In this document: positions 21,605-30,013 of the stretch, one piece after another | How positions within the stretch are numbered: the stretch's first letter is position 1 | Layout of the letters: each line of letters opens with the position of its first letter | Assembly: GCA_046331565.1 (NCBI GenBank) | Contig: JAXLQP010000001.1 | Coordinates: 1,736,001-1,800,000, forward strand | Length of the DNA: 64,000 nt | Reading direction: 5' to 3' | Origin: DASRDU01 sp046331565 | GTDB taxonomy: Bacteria > Acidobacteriota > Blastocatellia > RBC074 | The notes under the pieces: generated by a model | The model's database searches: none | Told to the model about the DNA's origin: nothing | What the model saw: only the letters and a program-made list of their open reading frames with translations | Program-made: the position numbers and the translations under genes

Positions 21605-21961
21605 AGGTGATCCTGTCAGGTCTTAATCAGGGCGAAAACAGCCCCAGGATAAATCATCAGTTACTGAGCCACGAAAGATTACCGGACAAAACTCCAGGCT
21701 GAAGCTGGTACCGCATCCGGTTTCGTGGTGGGAACCTGGAACATGAAAATGCGTCACAAGGGGCTGAATGAATGCTCATTCAGCCATTTGTCTTATACAA
21801 CAAGAACGCAGCAGCGACAACCCGGCGACCTGCTGCCATCTGTAAACGGCGCTTTGCAATCCGACACTGAACAGGGCGCGGATCGGACGGACGGCAGCGG
21901 ATCAGTTCAACTTTATTCGCGGCCTCCGTGTCTGCGGTTCAGTCGTGACTGCGCTCCTGAA
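21605..21961. promoter_or_regulatory. Structured leader region upstream of etfB
   Basis: No gene is supported in this stretch. It contains two clear dyads. In the first, CCACGAAA (21669-21676) pairs with TTTCGTGG (21721-21728), with inner stems CCGGA/TCCGG (21682-21686/21716-21720) and CCAG/CTGG (21694-21697/21705-21708). The second is a perfect 10-bp hairpin GGCTGAATGA/TCATTCAGCC (21762-21785) with a 4-nt loop. Transcribed from the minus strand, both would lie in the etfB 5' leader. I cannot match them to a known riboswitch. Confidence 0.45.
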
Positions 21962-21963
21962 AC

Positions 21964-22001
21964 AAAAAGCAGGAAGCTGCGCGCTGGCTGCTTCCTGCTT
22001 T
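21964..22001 (-). terminator. Intrinsic terminator of the fab operon
   Basis: On the minus strand, 27 nt after the fabF stop, the 12-nt arms AAAGCAGGAAGC and GCTTCCTGCTTT form a perfect stem with a 12-nt loop, and the transcript continues with TTTTTGTTT counting the stem end. This is a textbook Rho-independent terminator. Confidence 0.85.
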
Positions 22002-22027
22002 CTGCCTGGCCGGGCCGGAAAAGGCTG

Positions 22028-23278
22028 CTACTCCTCATAGCGTTTGAAGAGCAGCGCCGCGTTGGTGCCGCCGAAGCCGAAGCTGTTCGAGAGCGCATAC
22101 CTGACCGTCGCCGGGCGCGCCTCGTTCGGCACGTAATCAAGATCACATTCCGGGTCGGGGTTTTCGAGGTTGATTGTCGGCGGCAGAAGCTGATGATGCA
22201 CCGCGAGCGCAGTGATGCCGCCTTCAAGTCCGCCCGCACCGCCCAGCAGATGCCCGGTCATGGATTTGGTCGAACTGGCCGCGAGTTTCCAGGCGTGTTC
22301 GCCAAAGGCCGCCTTGATGGCATTGGTTTCATTCTTGTCACCGGCAGGCGTCGAAGTGCCATGCACGTTGATGTAATCAACCTGATCGGGCTGAACGCCC
22401 GCGTCCTTCATGGTCTTGAGCATGACGCGGCGCGGCCCGTCAAGGTCAGGCATGGTGATGTGAAAGGCATCGCTCGTCATCCCGTAGCCCACGACTTCAG
22501 CATAGATTCTGGCTCCGCGCGCTCTGGCGTGTTCGAGTTCTTCGAGCACCAGAATGCCCGCACCTTCACCGACCACAAAACCATCACGCTGCTGATCGAA
22601 CGGGCGTGAGGCTGCCTGCGGATCATCGTTGCGGGTCGAGAGTGCGCGCATCGCTGCGAAACCGCCCACGCACATCGGCGTGATGACGCCTTCGGTGCCG
22701 CCGCAGACCATCGCCACCGCATCGCCGCGCTCGATGATTCTGAAGCTGTCACCGATGGCGTGCGCGCCGGAACTACAGGCGGTCGCGGTCGCTGAGTTGG
22801 GGCCTTTAAGACCGTTGTAAATCGAGACATAACCGGCAGCGAGGTTGATGATCGAGGCCGGAATGAAAAACGGAGAGATGCGACCGGGGCCGCCTTCGAG
22901 CATCTTTGAATGCTCCCGCTCAAAGACGCCGAAGCCGCCGATGCCGCTGCCGATGTAAGCGCCGATGTTTTCAGCATTGTCGTCCGTGATTTTCAGCGCG
23001 GAATCCGCAATGGCTTCGTGCGCGGCGGCGACGGCATAGAAGATGTAATTGTCCATCTTCTTGATCTCTTTTTTCTCGATGAATTTCAGCGGATCGAAGC
23101 CTTTCGTTTCCGCTGCGATTTTGACGGTGAACTGACTGGTATCGAAGCGGGTGATGTAATCAATGCCGCTCCGGCCTGAAACCAGTCCGTCCCACGTTTC
23201 ACTGGTAGTGTTACCGAGCGGGCTGATGAGGCCGATGCCGGTAATCACGACTCTTCGCCTGGTGATTTCGTTGCTCAC
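22028..23278 (-). CDS. fabF: 3-oxoacyl-ACP synthase II (KAS II)
   Basis: A 416-aa condensing enzyme that elongates acyl-ACP with malonyl-ACP in type II fatty acid synthesis. The catalytic triad is visible: Cys in TACSSGAHAIG, His in NVHGTSTPAGD and His in KSMTGHLLGGAG. Further family motifs are RRVVITGIGLISPLG at the N-terminus and SNSFGFGGTNAALLF at the C-terminus. I chose the GTG at 23278 (VSNEITRRRVV) because this gives the usual length of about 413; the open frame extends upstream to 23344 with atypical residues. It is the last gene of the yceD-to-fabF operon and follows acpP, the usual acpP-fabF order. Confidence 0.95.
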   Translation of the reverse strand: MSNEITRRRVVITGIGLISPLGNTTSETWDGLVSGRSGIDYITRFDTSQFTVKIAAETKGFDPLKFIEKKEIKKMDNYIFYAVAAAHEAIADSALKITDDNAENIGAYIGSGIGGFGVFEREHSKMLEGGPGRISPFFIPASIINLAAGYVSIYNGLKGPNSATATACSSGAHAIGDSFRIIERGDAVAMVCGGTEGVITPMCVGGFAAMRALSTRNDDPQAASRPFDQQRDGFVVGEGAGILVLEELEHARARGARIYAEVVGYGMTSDAFHITMPDLDGPRRVMLKTMKDAGVQPDQVDYINVHGTSTPAGDKNETNAIKAAFGEHAWKLAASSTKSMTGHLLGGAGGLEGGITALAVHHQLLPPTINLENPDPECDLDYVPNEARPATVRYALSNSFGFGGTNAALLFKRYEE

Positions 23279-23412
23279 AACAATTATTCTTTGGTTGGGG
23301 GTTGAAGCCTGACGAGGCGGTTCAGCGCCGCAGGCCGTGACCAAAGCAACTCAGGCCGATTCCCCGCGCAGTTGCGGGAATCAGCCTGACTGCCTGCATC
23401 AATCTTTGCGGC

Positions 23413-23655
23413 CTACTTCTGGTGCTGCTCGATGTAGGTGATGGCGTCGCGGACGCTGAGAATCTTTTCGGCATCCTCGTCCGGGATTTCAATGCCGAAC
23501 TCTTCCTCAAATCGCATAACCAGTTCCACCGTATCGAGCGAGTCGGCGCCAAGGTCATCAATGAACCGCGCATTCGGAGTCACTTCCGATTCTTCAACTC
23601 CGAGTTCGTCCACGATGATCTGTCTGACTTTTTCCTCAATCGCTTCTGCTGCCAT
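23413..23655 (-). CDS. acpP: Acyl carrier protein
   Basis: An 80-aa acidic carrier protein. The phosphopantetheine attachment site is the Ser in GADSLDTVELVMRFEEEF, and the ends EEKVRQIIVDELGVEE and EKILSVRDAITYIEQ are typical. It carries growing acyl chains for the Fab enzymes encoded around it. GGAGGA lies 5 nt upstream of the ATG. The spacer to fabG (upstream) contains a heptamer hairpin; the spacer to fabF is about 135 nt. Confidence 0.98.
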   Translation of the reverse strand: MAAEAIEEKVRQIIVDELGVEESEVTPNARFIDDLGADSLDTVELVMRFEEEFGIEIPDEDAEKILSVRDAITYIEQHQK

Positions 23656-23684
23656 TGGTATCCTCCAGTAGTAAGTTATTCACA

Positions 23685-23783
23685 GATTGCAGAGTTGAGA
23701 TTGCCGAATGCAGATTTATCCATCGTCGAGACTGCCCTGCTTTTCGTCATCTGCAATCTCGAATCCGCCATCAGCAATCACAT
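23685..23783. repeat. Heptamer-armed hairpin between fabG and acpP
   Basis: The left arm is GATTGCA GAGTTGA GATTGCC GAATGCA (23685-23712). The right arm is ATCTGCA ATCTCGA ATCCGCC ATCAGCA ATCACAT (23749-23783). Both arms have strict 7-nt periodicity and are complementary with some mismatches. The fabG stop codon (23778-23780) lies inside the last 7-mer, so the element overlaps the gene end inside an essential operon. Confidence 0.75.
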
Positions 23784-24521
23784 ATACATTCCGCCGTTCA
23801 CACTGAGTACGTGACCAGTGATATAGCCTGCCTCATCTGAGGCCAGAAAAGCAACCGCAGCGGCCACATCATTATCAGTGCCCGCCCGTTTGAGCGGCAC
23901 CTGCGCCAGCATGGCCTCCTTTGCCTGTTCATTCATCACCGCCGTCATCGGCGTTTCGATATAACCGGGCGCGATGGCATTGACCGTAATGTTGCGGGCG
24001 GCGTATTCCTTTGCCAGAGCTTTGGTCAGTCCGATCAGACCGGCCTTGGCGGAAATGTAGTTGACCTGGCCGACATTGCCGGCCTGAGCCACGACCGAAG
24101 TCAGATTGATAATGCGTCCGCGCCGGGCTTTGGTCATCATCGGCAGCACCTGCTGCGTCAGCAGAAAAACGCCGGTCAGGTTGGTATTGATCACCGCATC
24201 CCAGTCATCGCGTTTCATGCGCAGCGCCAGCCCGTCGCGGGTAATCGCCGCGTTGTTGACCAGAATGCTGACCGGGCCGAGTTCAGCGGCGACCTTTTTG
24301 ACCGCAGCTTCGATCTCTTCAGGCTTTGCCAGATCGCCCTGCACGGCGAGAGCGCGGCGACCTCTGGCGCGAATCTCTTCAGCCACCGCTTCGCATTTTT
24401 CGAGCGTGCGCGCCAGCACAGCCACATCAGCGCCGCAGTCAGCCAGCGCCAGCGCCGATGCGCGGCCAATCCCCTGCGAGCCGCCGGTCACGAGTGCAAT
24501 TTGTCCTGTCAGATTGAACAC
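23778..24521 (-). CDS. fabG: 3-oxoacyl-ACP reductase
   Basis: A 247-aa short-chain dehydrogenase that reduces 3-oxoacyl-ACP with NADPH. Seen: the cofactor motif TGGSQGIGRA (residues 12-21), the NNAAITRD motif, the catalytic Ser in NLTSVVAQAGN, the Tyr and Lys of YISAKAG and the C-terminal GYITGHVLSVNGGMYM that is specific for FabG. Length and gene order (fabD-fabG-acpP-fabF) match the standard cluster. Thirty nt separate it from fabD. Confidence 0.97.
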   Translation of the reverse strand: MFNLTGQIALVTGGSQGIGRASALALADCGADVAVLARTLEKCEAVAEEIRARGRRALAVQGDLAKPEEIEAAVKKVAAELGPVSILVNNAAITRDGLALRMKRDDWDAVINTNLTGVFLLTQQVLPMMTKARRGRIINLTSVVAQAGNVGQVNYISAKAGLIGLTKALAKEYAARNITVNAIAPGYIETPMTAVMNEQAKEAMLAQVPLKRAGTDNDVAAAVAFLASDEAGYITGHVLSVNGGMYM

Positions 24522-24551
24522 GATTCGGAACCTGAAATAACGATTCTGAGT

Positions 24552-25523
24552 TTACGCTTCCGATGCCGCCTGACCGGCCATTTCGTTGAGCTTTGCCAGA
24601 CAGGCATTCAGGCTTTCGCTGTTTTCGACATTCAGCAGCGTCGGAGCCTTGCTGATTGATTTGACCAGGCCGCTCAGCACTTTGCCCGGCCCGACTTCAA
24701 TAAAAGTATCCACGCCCTGCGCGAGCATCAGACTGACGCTTTCAGTCCAGCGCACGGGCGATGAAATCTGCCGCACCAGCCCGTCGCGGGCTTCAGCGCC
24801 TGACGTAATCAGCCGCGCATCGGCATTATTGATCAGCGGCACATTCAGATCACTGAACGACGCGGCGGCAAGCGGCGCGGTCATTCCTTCCTGCGCGGGC
24901 ATCATCAGCGCGCAATGAAACGGGGCGCTGACCCTGAGCATCACGGCTTTTCTGGCGCCGCGCTGCTGGCATTCAGCCACTGCGCGTTCGACCGCTTCGG
25001 TGTTTCCGGCAATCACGACCTGCACCGGCGAATTGAAATTGGCCGGTGAACAAATCTGGCCCTGCGCCGCAGCCGCGCACGCTTCAGTCACTTTGTCAGC
25101 ATCAAGCCCCAGAATTGCGGCCATCGCTCCGGTGCCGACCGGAACGGCCTGCTGCATCAGTTCGCCGCGCAACCGCACCAGTTTCACGGCTTCGGTCAGT
25201 GCCAGTGAACCAGCGGCCACCAGCGCCGAATATTCACCCAGGCTGTGACCGGCGACATAAGCCGGTTCGACGCCCTGCTCCGCCAGCGCGCGAAAAACCG
25301 CGACTGAAGTTACGAGAATTGCGGGCTGCGTGTTCGCCGTCAGTTGCAAATTCTCATCCGGCCCGTTGAAGCATAATTCGCTCAGGCTGAACCCAAGCGC
25401 CTCGTCGGCTTCGGCAAAGGTTTCGCGTGCAACCGCAAAATTGTCGGCCAGGTCGCGCCCCATTCCGGCGTACTGCGAACCCTGACCGGGAAAGATAAAG
25501 GCAGGTTTGTTCATCTGAATCAT
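24552..25523 (-). CDS. fabD: Malonyl-CoA:ACP transacylase
   Basis: A 323-aa transferase that loads malonate from CoA to ACP. Seen: FIFPGQGSQYAGMG near the start, the nucleophile Ser in GHSLGEYSALVAAG, NFNSPVQVVIAG, the catalytic His in APFHCALM and the end motif FIEVGPGKVLSGL. The ATG follows the fabH stop codon with no gap (TAA-ATG), so translation is probably coupled. A second Met three codons in is possible. Confidence 0.97.
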   Translation of the reverse strand: MIQMNKPAFIFPGQGSQYAGMGRDLADNFAVARETFAEADEALGFSLSELCFNGPDENLQLTANTQPAILVTSVAVFRALAEQGVEPAYVAGHSLGEYSALVAAGSLALTEAVKLVRLRGELMQQAVPVGTGAMAAILGLDADKVTEACAAAAQGQICSPANFNSPVQVVIAGNTEAVERAVAECQQRGARKAVMLRVSAPFHCALMMPAQEGMTAPLAAASFSDLNVPLINNADARLITSGAEARDGLVRQISSPVRWTESVSLMLAQGVDTFIEVGPGKVLSGLVKSISKAPTLLNVENSESLNACLAKLNEMAGQAASEA

Positions 25524-26513
25524 TTACCAGCGCATCAGCACCGATCCCCACGTCGTCCCCGCGCCAAATGAAGTCATCATCACCGTCATGCCGGGTTTCA
25601 GCCGCCCGGCTTCGCTCAGTTCATCAAGGCAGATGGGAATTGAAGCTGATGAGGTGTTGCCGATGCGCGCAATGTTTGAATAAACCTTTTCGGACGGAAT
25701 GCACAACCGGTCAGCCACGGCATCAGTGATGCGCTGATTGGCCTGGTGCGGCACCAGAATGTCAATGTCACCGGCGGTCATCTTCACTTCATCAAGCACC
25801 TTGCGTGACAGGTCTTCCATCGAACGCACGGCGACCTTGAAAAGCTCATTGCCCTTCATCTTGATAAAGTGCTGCCGCTGATCCACCGAATCGTGCGAAG
25901 CCGGAATGCGCGTCCCGCCGCCGGGAATGTAAAGAAATTCGGCCAGGTCGCCGTCCGATTGAATGCGCGTGGCCAGCACGCCGCGTTTGCCATCGGGTGA
26001 ACGTCTGATGACGGCTGCGCCCGCGCCATCACCGAAAATCACGCAGGTGCTGCGGTCGGTGTAATCAACATACCGGGTCAGCAGTTCCGCGCCGATAATC
26101 AGAATGTTCTGGCCCGCGCCGGTCGCAATAAACTGGCTGGCAATCGTCAGCGCATAAAGAAAGCCTGAACAGGCGGCGGTAAGATCAAAGGCCGCCGCTT
26201 TCTTTGCGCCAAGCTGTGACTGAATCAGCACCGCCGTCGAAGGCAGCGCCATATCCGGGCAGACCGTCGCACAGATAATCAGATCAAGGTCTGCGGCGCT
26301 GACTCCGGCGCGTTCAAGCGCGGTGCGGGCGGCGCGGGTGGCAAAGGTTGATGTGTATTCATCAGGCGCCGCCTTGTGCCGGGACCTGATCCCGGTGCGC
26401 GTCGTGATCCACTCATCAGAAGTCTCAACGATCCTTTCCAGATCGGCATTGGTCAGTTGGCCCTCAGGCAGGGCGTGACCCATTCCAGCGATAAATGCGC
26501 GATATAAACTCAT
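25524..26513 (-). CDS. fabH: 3-oxoacyl-ACP synthase III (KAS III)
   Basis: A 329-aa initiating condensing enzyme that joins acetyl-CoA (or a branched primer) with malonyl-ACP. The Cys-His-Asn triad is present: TAACSGFLYAL, VPHQANQRI and NIARIGNTSSASI. The motif DEWITTRTGIRSRH and the C-terminal FGAGTTWGSVLMRW are typical. It lies between plsX and fabD in the standard order, with the stop codon adjacent to the fabD start. Confidence 0.97.
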   Translation of the reverse strand: MSLYRAFIAGMGHALPEGQLTNADLERIVETSDEWITTRTGIRSRHKAAPDEYTSTFATRAARTALERAGVSAADLDLIICATVCPDMALPSTAVLIQSQLGAKKAAAFDLTAACSGFLYALTIASQFIATGAGQNILIIGAELLTRYVDYTDRSTCVIFGDGAGAAVIRRSPDGKRGVLATRIQSDGDLAEFLYIPGGGTRIPASHDSVDQRQHFIKMKGNELFKVAVRSMEDLSRKVLDEVKMTAGDIDILVPHQANQRITDAVADRLCIPSEKVYSNIARIGNTSSASIPICLDELSEAGRLKPGMTVMMTSFGAGTTWGSVLMRW

Positions 26514-26581
26514 CTGCTACTCCTGCGTCAGCGTCTCAGCCTGTCACAAACCAGTCTTCCACAGGCTGATCCTGCTGATGA

Positions 26582-27643
26582 CTAATCCCTGACCTCCAGC
26601 CCGGCAATCTCATCCAGATCGCTTTCAATGCGGGCATTCAGTTTTCCGTCGTGGAACTCACGGGCGATGCGAATCGCGTTGCGGATGGCTTTGGCATTGG
26701 AACGGCCATGACAAATGATGCAGATTTCACGCGCCCCGAGCAGCGGCGCGCCGCCAAATTCCGAATAATCGAGTCGTTTTTTGACGCTGCGGAATGCGGT
26801 GCGCGACAGCAGTGCGCCCGCCTGCGTCAGAATTGTCTGACCGAGTTCAGTCTTGAGCAGGCCCATCATTGCCTCAATCAGGCCCTCGCTCGTCTTGAGA
26901 ATGACGTTGCCAGTAAACCCGTCGCAGACTATCACATCAACTTCGCCAGTGTAAATGTCGCGTCCCTCGACGTTGCCGATGAAGTTGATGGGTGCGGCCT
27001 TGAGCAGTTGCAGCGCCTCTTTGGTCAGGTCATTGCCCTTGGCTTCCTCTTCGCCAATGCTCATCAGTCCGACCTTCGGCGTGCGCACGCCCAGAATGTT
27101 GCGCGAATAGACCGACCCCATCACGGCAAACTGCTTGAGGTGCTCAGCCTTGCATTCGGCATTCGCTCCGACATCGAGCAGCACGACTCCGTTGCTGTTG
27201 ATGGTCGGGAAGACAGCCGCCAGCGCCGGGCGGTCAACGGCGGGCAGCGTGCCGATAATCAGCTTGGTGGTCATCATCACCGCGCCCGTATTGCCCGCGC
27301 TCACCAGGCCCTGCGCGTAACCCTCACGCACCAGCCGCGCCGCCACGCGAATCGAGGAGTCGCGCTTGCTGCGCACAGCCTTGGCCACCGATTCACCCAT
27401 CGTGATGACTTCGGTGGCGTTGACGATTTCGATGGGCAGGCGCGTGGCGCGGTTGTTATAGACGCGCTTCTGGCGGGCGTGGTAATTGAAGCCGTGTTTT
27501 TTCAGCTCATCAATGATGAGTTCGGATGGCCCGACGAGGACGATTCCAACACGCAGATCCTGAGCGGCCTGGATCGCGCCTTCAACTTCGCTGACGGGGG
27601 CGTAATCGCCGCCCATCGCATCAAGGGCGATTTTGGTGAGCAT
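26582..27643 (-). CDS. plsX: Phosphate acyltransferase PlsX
   Basis: A 353-aa enzyme that makes acyl-phosphate from acyl-ACP for phospholipid synthesis. Seen: IALDAMGGDYAPVSEVEGA at the start, ASGMP-like core VSAGNTGAVM, LLDVGANAECKAEHLKQFAV, LMSIGEEEAKGNDLTKEA and CDGFTGNVILKTSEGL. The N-terminus and length match the family. It lies between rpmF and fabH as in many bacteria. Confidence 0.97.
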   Translation of the reverse strand: MLTKIALDAMGGDYAPVSEVEGAIQAAQDLRVGIVLVGPSELIIDELKKHGFNYHARQKRVYNNRATRLPIEIVNATEVITMGESVAKAVRSKRDSSIRVAARLVREGYAQGLVSAGNTGAVMMTTKLIIGTLPAVDRPALAAVFPTINSNGVVLLDVGANAECKAEHLKQFAVMGSVYSRNILGVRTPKVGLMSIGEEEAKGNDLTKEALQLLKAAPINFIGNVEGRDIYTGEVDVIVCDGFTGNVILKTSEGLIEAMMGLLKTELGQTILTQAGALLSRTAFRSVKKRLDYSEFGGAPLLGAREICIICHGRSNAKAIRNAIRIAREFHDGKLNARIESDLDEIAGLEVRD

Positions 27644-27752
27644 AATGGGGCGGGGTTGGGGAGAACCGGAGAGCGGATGAACGGGAGAGTTTCAGGCCGC
27701 AGCCGAAAACTGTCACCTGCTCTCCCGCGATCCTGGCCTTCCGCTCAGGCAG

Positions 27753-27932
27753 TTACTCTTCAATCTCGATGACCGGGCGGCCAGCATAATAACCACAGTA
27801 CGGACAGACACGATGCGGCAGTTTCAGCCGCTGACAGTTGGAACAGGCAGTCAGATTCGCCTTGTGCAGCGCATCGTGGGCGCGGCGCATGCGACTGCGT
27901 GATTTGGAATGGCGTCGTTTTGGATTCGGCAT
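27753..27932 (-). CDS. rpmF: 50S ribosomal protein L32
   Basis: A short 59-aa gene. The translation starts MPNPKRRHSKSRSRMRRAHD and contains CSNC and CPYC, the four-Cys zinc site of C+ type L32, and ends in GYYAGRPVIEIEE. It lies between yceD and plsX, the conserved place for rpmF in the yceD-rpmF-plsX-fab operon, linking ribosome and membrane lipid synthesis. The spacer to plsX (27644-27752) has no gene. Confidence 0.97.
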   Translation of the reverse strand: MPNPKRRHSKSRSRMRRAHDALHKANLTACSNCQRLKLPHRVCPYCGYYAGRPVIEIEE

Positions 27933-27965
27933 CTTAACTCTCCGGATAAGGACTGTGACCAGCGG

Positions 27966-28493
27966 TTACTCGTCACTTTCGTTTTTCAGGTCAGCCAGCG
28001 CCTGCCAGCGCGGATCAACCGGCGCTTTGCACTGACATTGTTCATCATTGAGATTTGTCCCGCACTGCGGGCACAAGCCCCGGCATTCATCGCGGCACAA
28101 CACGCGCAGCGGCAGCGCCAGTTCAAGCTGCTCCAGCACGAGCGCGTCCAGGTCAAGCTGGTCGTGGTCATAAACCGCAAAATCAAGGTCGCGGTTCTGC
28201 AACTCAGTCTCGCCGCTTTTGCCGACTTCGTATTCGCCGGGCGAATAATAAAGATCAAAGGGCGCTTCAACCGGAATAATGACCGGCTCAAGGCAGCGGT
28301 CGCAGGGCAGTTCGAGCACGGTTTTAATCTGCCCCTGCACTTTCAGGTCAACACCGGAGCGGCTGATCCGGCCCGTGACGAGCGGCGGCTCGCGCAGCAG
28401 AAATTCGTGCCCGCTCAGATCAGGCTCGTCGGCCTGATACTGATGTTCGAACCTGAGACCTTCATTTGTCAGACGTGCCAGTGAGATCAGCAT
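27966..28493 (-). CDS. YceD family protein (DUF177)
   Basis: A 175-aa DUF177 protein. Relatives (YceD in E. coli) are linked to 23S rRNA accumulation and are nearly always encoded upstream of rpmF. Seen: the central motif LELPCDRCLEPV, the acidic stretch DLDALVLEQLELALPLRVLC and the Cys cluster CRGLCPQCGTNLN. I chose the ATG at 28493 because GAGG lies 5-6 nt upstream and the promoter at 28527-28554 should start transcription near 28520, leaving too little leader for the alternative start at 28517. It is the first gene of the fab operon. Confidence 0.93.
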   Translation of the reverse strand: MLISLARLTNEGLRFEHQYQADEPDLSGHEFLLREPPLVTGRISRSGVDLKVQGQIKTVLELPCDRCLEPVIIPVEAPFDLYYSPGEYEVGKSGETELQNRDLDFAVYDHDQLDLDALVLEQLELALPLRVLCRDECRGLCPQCGTNLNDEQCQCKAPVDPRWQALADLKNESDE

Positions 28494-28519
28494 GATAACC
28501 TCGCCGCCCCGCAGCAAAA

Positions 28520-28555
28520 GTTGACAATTATAGGGTTGGGTGAAAGTTTGTCAAC
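28520..28555 (-). promoter_or_regulatory. Consensus sigma-70 promoter with dyad, fab operon
   Basis: On the minus strand TTGACA (28549-28554) is followed after 16 nt by TATAAT (28527-28532), both perfect consensus hexamers. The same segment is bounded by a perfect 8-bp inverted repeat, GTTGACAA at 28520-28527 and TTGTCAAC at 28548-28555, spaced by 20 nt. One half overlaps the -35 and the other the expected start point, a good position for a repressor operator. It drives yceD-rpmF-plsX-fabHDG-acpP-fabF. Confidence 0.85.
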
Positions 28556-28675
28556 CAGCGACAGTACCGCGCCTGACCGCAATCACAGCCACCACCGCAA
28601 CTCTCGGAATAACAGGTCAGGCCAGTGACGCCGCAGCGTGTGGAGCGCGGCGCTCAGTGCAAAAGTCGCCGTAAT

Positions 28676-29185
28676 TCAAAGCTGCGGGCTGGCAGCCTCC
28701 TGCAGCCCGATCTGAGCCGCCATCAGCAGCGCGTCATCCGGCGGGTGGTAGTAATAATTTTTTCTGACTCCGACTGTTCTGAAACCCAGCGACTGATAGA
28801 GCGCCTGTGCGGCAAGATTGGCCGCGCGCACATCCAGCACGCCGCGCACGGCTCCCTGGGCGCGCGCCTGCCGCAGGGCCGTTTCAAGCAGTGCGTAACC
28901 GACACCGCGCCTGCGCCATTCAACGCTCACGGCCATATTGTTGAGCTGAAATTCATCAGCCACGAGCCACGCATTCAGAAACCCGGCGATCTGTCCCGCC
29001 TGGCCAGGCTGAAGGCGCGCCACCAGCATAATAAATTCCGGCCTGCCAATGTCGCGGCGATAACAGTCGGCCCCCCAGTGGGTCAGCCCGCCTTCGGATT
29101 CCAGCCTTTCAACCGCTGCGATGTCGGCTCCGGTCATCGGCTCAACAGAATAATTCCGGTGGTTCAGCATGTCGGTTCTGTTCAT
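28676..29185 (-). CDS. rimI: Ribosomal-protein-alanine N-acetyltransferase RimI-like
   Basis: A 169-aa GNAT acetyltransferase. Seen: the beta4-alpha3 acetyl-CoA motif LNNMAVSVEWRRRGVGYALL and LYQSLGFRTVGVRKNYY, typical of RimI, which acetylates the N-terminal Ala of ribosomal protein S18. Its ATG overlaps the tsaB stop by one base (TGATG), and the tsaB-rimI pair is conserved in bacteria, which favours RimI over other GNAT families. Confidence 0.92.
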   Translation of the reverse strand: MNRTDMLNHRNYSVEPMTGADIAAVERLESEGGLTHWGADCYRRDIGRPEFIMLVARLQPGQAGQIAGFLNAWLVADEFQLNNMAVSVEWRRRGVGYALLETALRQARAQGAVRGVLDVRAANLAAQALYQSLGFRTVGVRKNYYYHPPDDALLMAAQIGLQEAASPQL

Positions 29186-29940
29186 CAGGACGCGGCAGGA
29201 AATTTGATCTCAGCATCGGAAGGCCTGAGATAGTAAGCGTGAACTTCAGGCAGCATTCCGGCTGTGAGCAGTTGCGCTCCGTAGCGGGCAACGGACACAG
29301 CCAGCGTGTTTTTTCCCGTCATCAGGCTCCAGGCTGCCGGTGAATCATCCAGTTCCCTTTTCAGGATTTCTTCATAACGACGCGCGCCGCTGCCGGTGAC
29401 AAACAAATGCCCGGCGGTCAGGTCAGGCCGCAACTGCGCCAGCGCCTTTTCAGGAGCAGCGGAACAATCAGCCGCCAGAGTTTTCACGATCATTCCCCGC
29501 TCGCTCTGAACGATTTCGCGCAAGCCGCAAAAAACTTCGCCGCGCATCGCGTCAATCATTACCAGAATCCTGCCGACCGCGCCTGCCGCCAGCGCCCAGG
29601 CGTCAAGCGTTGTGACACCGATGGCCGGACGACCGAGCGTATGCGCCAGCCCCCTGACAGCGGCCATTCCCACGCGCAGCCCGGTAAAGCTGCCCGGCCC
29701 CGTGACAACGGCGAAAGCTTCGACCTGTTCGAGCGTAAGAGACGCTTCGCTGAGCAGTTGCTCAAGATTCTGAAACAGCGTTTGCGAATGCGGGCGGCCT
29801 GAATGATCGCTGATTTCGGCCAGTAAATTTTCACCGGCAGTCAGCGCCAGCCCGGCCTGCGGCGATGAAGTGTCAACGGCCAGCACGACCGGCTCCGGCA
29901 GATGTTCAGCAGTTTGTGTGTGGCGTAAAGGTTCGGTCAT
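29185..29940 (-). CDS. tsaB: tRNA t6A modification protein TsaB
   Basis: A 251-aa member of the TsaB (YeaZ) family, the scaffold partner of TsaD in making threonylcarbamoyl-adenosine at tRNA position 37. Seen: VVLAVDTSSPQAGLAL, HSQTLFQNLEQLL and VVTGPGSFTGLRVGMAAVRG, the family signature. About 20 residues precede the conserved core, so the true start might be slightly downstream. It forms a two-gene unit with rimI and is divergent from pfkA, with overlapping promoters. Confidence 0.95.
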   Translation of the reverse strand: MTEPLRHTQTAEHLPEPVVLAVDTSSPQAGLALTAGENLLAEISDHSGRPHSQTLFQNLEQLLSEASLTLEQVEAFAVVTGPGSFTGLRVGMAAVRGLAHTLGRPAIGVTTLDAWALAAGAVGRILVMIDAMRGEVFCGLREIVQSERGMIVKTLAADCSAAPEKALAQLRPDLTAGHLFVTGSGARRYEEILKRELDDSPAAWSLMTGKNTLAVSVARYGAQLLTAGMLPEVHAYYLRPSDAEIKFPAAS

Positions 29941-29983
29941 GCATCCTGTCAGGTCGTGGTGTCATCACTGTCGTGAGCCTGGT

Positions 29984-30013
29984 TTGACACTGCAAAGAAC
30001 CGGATTATATAGT
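29984..30013 (+). promoter_or_regulatory. Promoter of pfkA
   Basis: TTGACA at 29984-29989 and a -10 region TATATAGT at 30006-30013 (spacer 16 or 18 nt depending on register). The predicted start near 30020 would exclude an upstream in-frame start at 30018 and supports the ATG at 30078. Confidence 0.75.

Noticed and set aside
21725..22609. 294-residue plus-strand frame over the etfB leader and fabF
   Set aside because: Over half lies antisense to fabF, and the rest crosses hairpins and the fab terminator; no ribosome site or domain.
26651..27772. 373-residue plus-strand frame antisense to plsX
   Set aside because: plsX is unmistakable on the other strand, and the antisense translation is His/Arg/Gln-rich with no recognisable domain.
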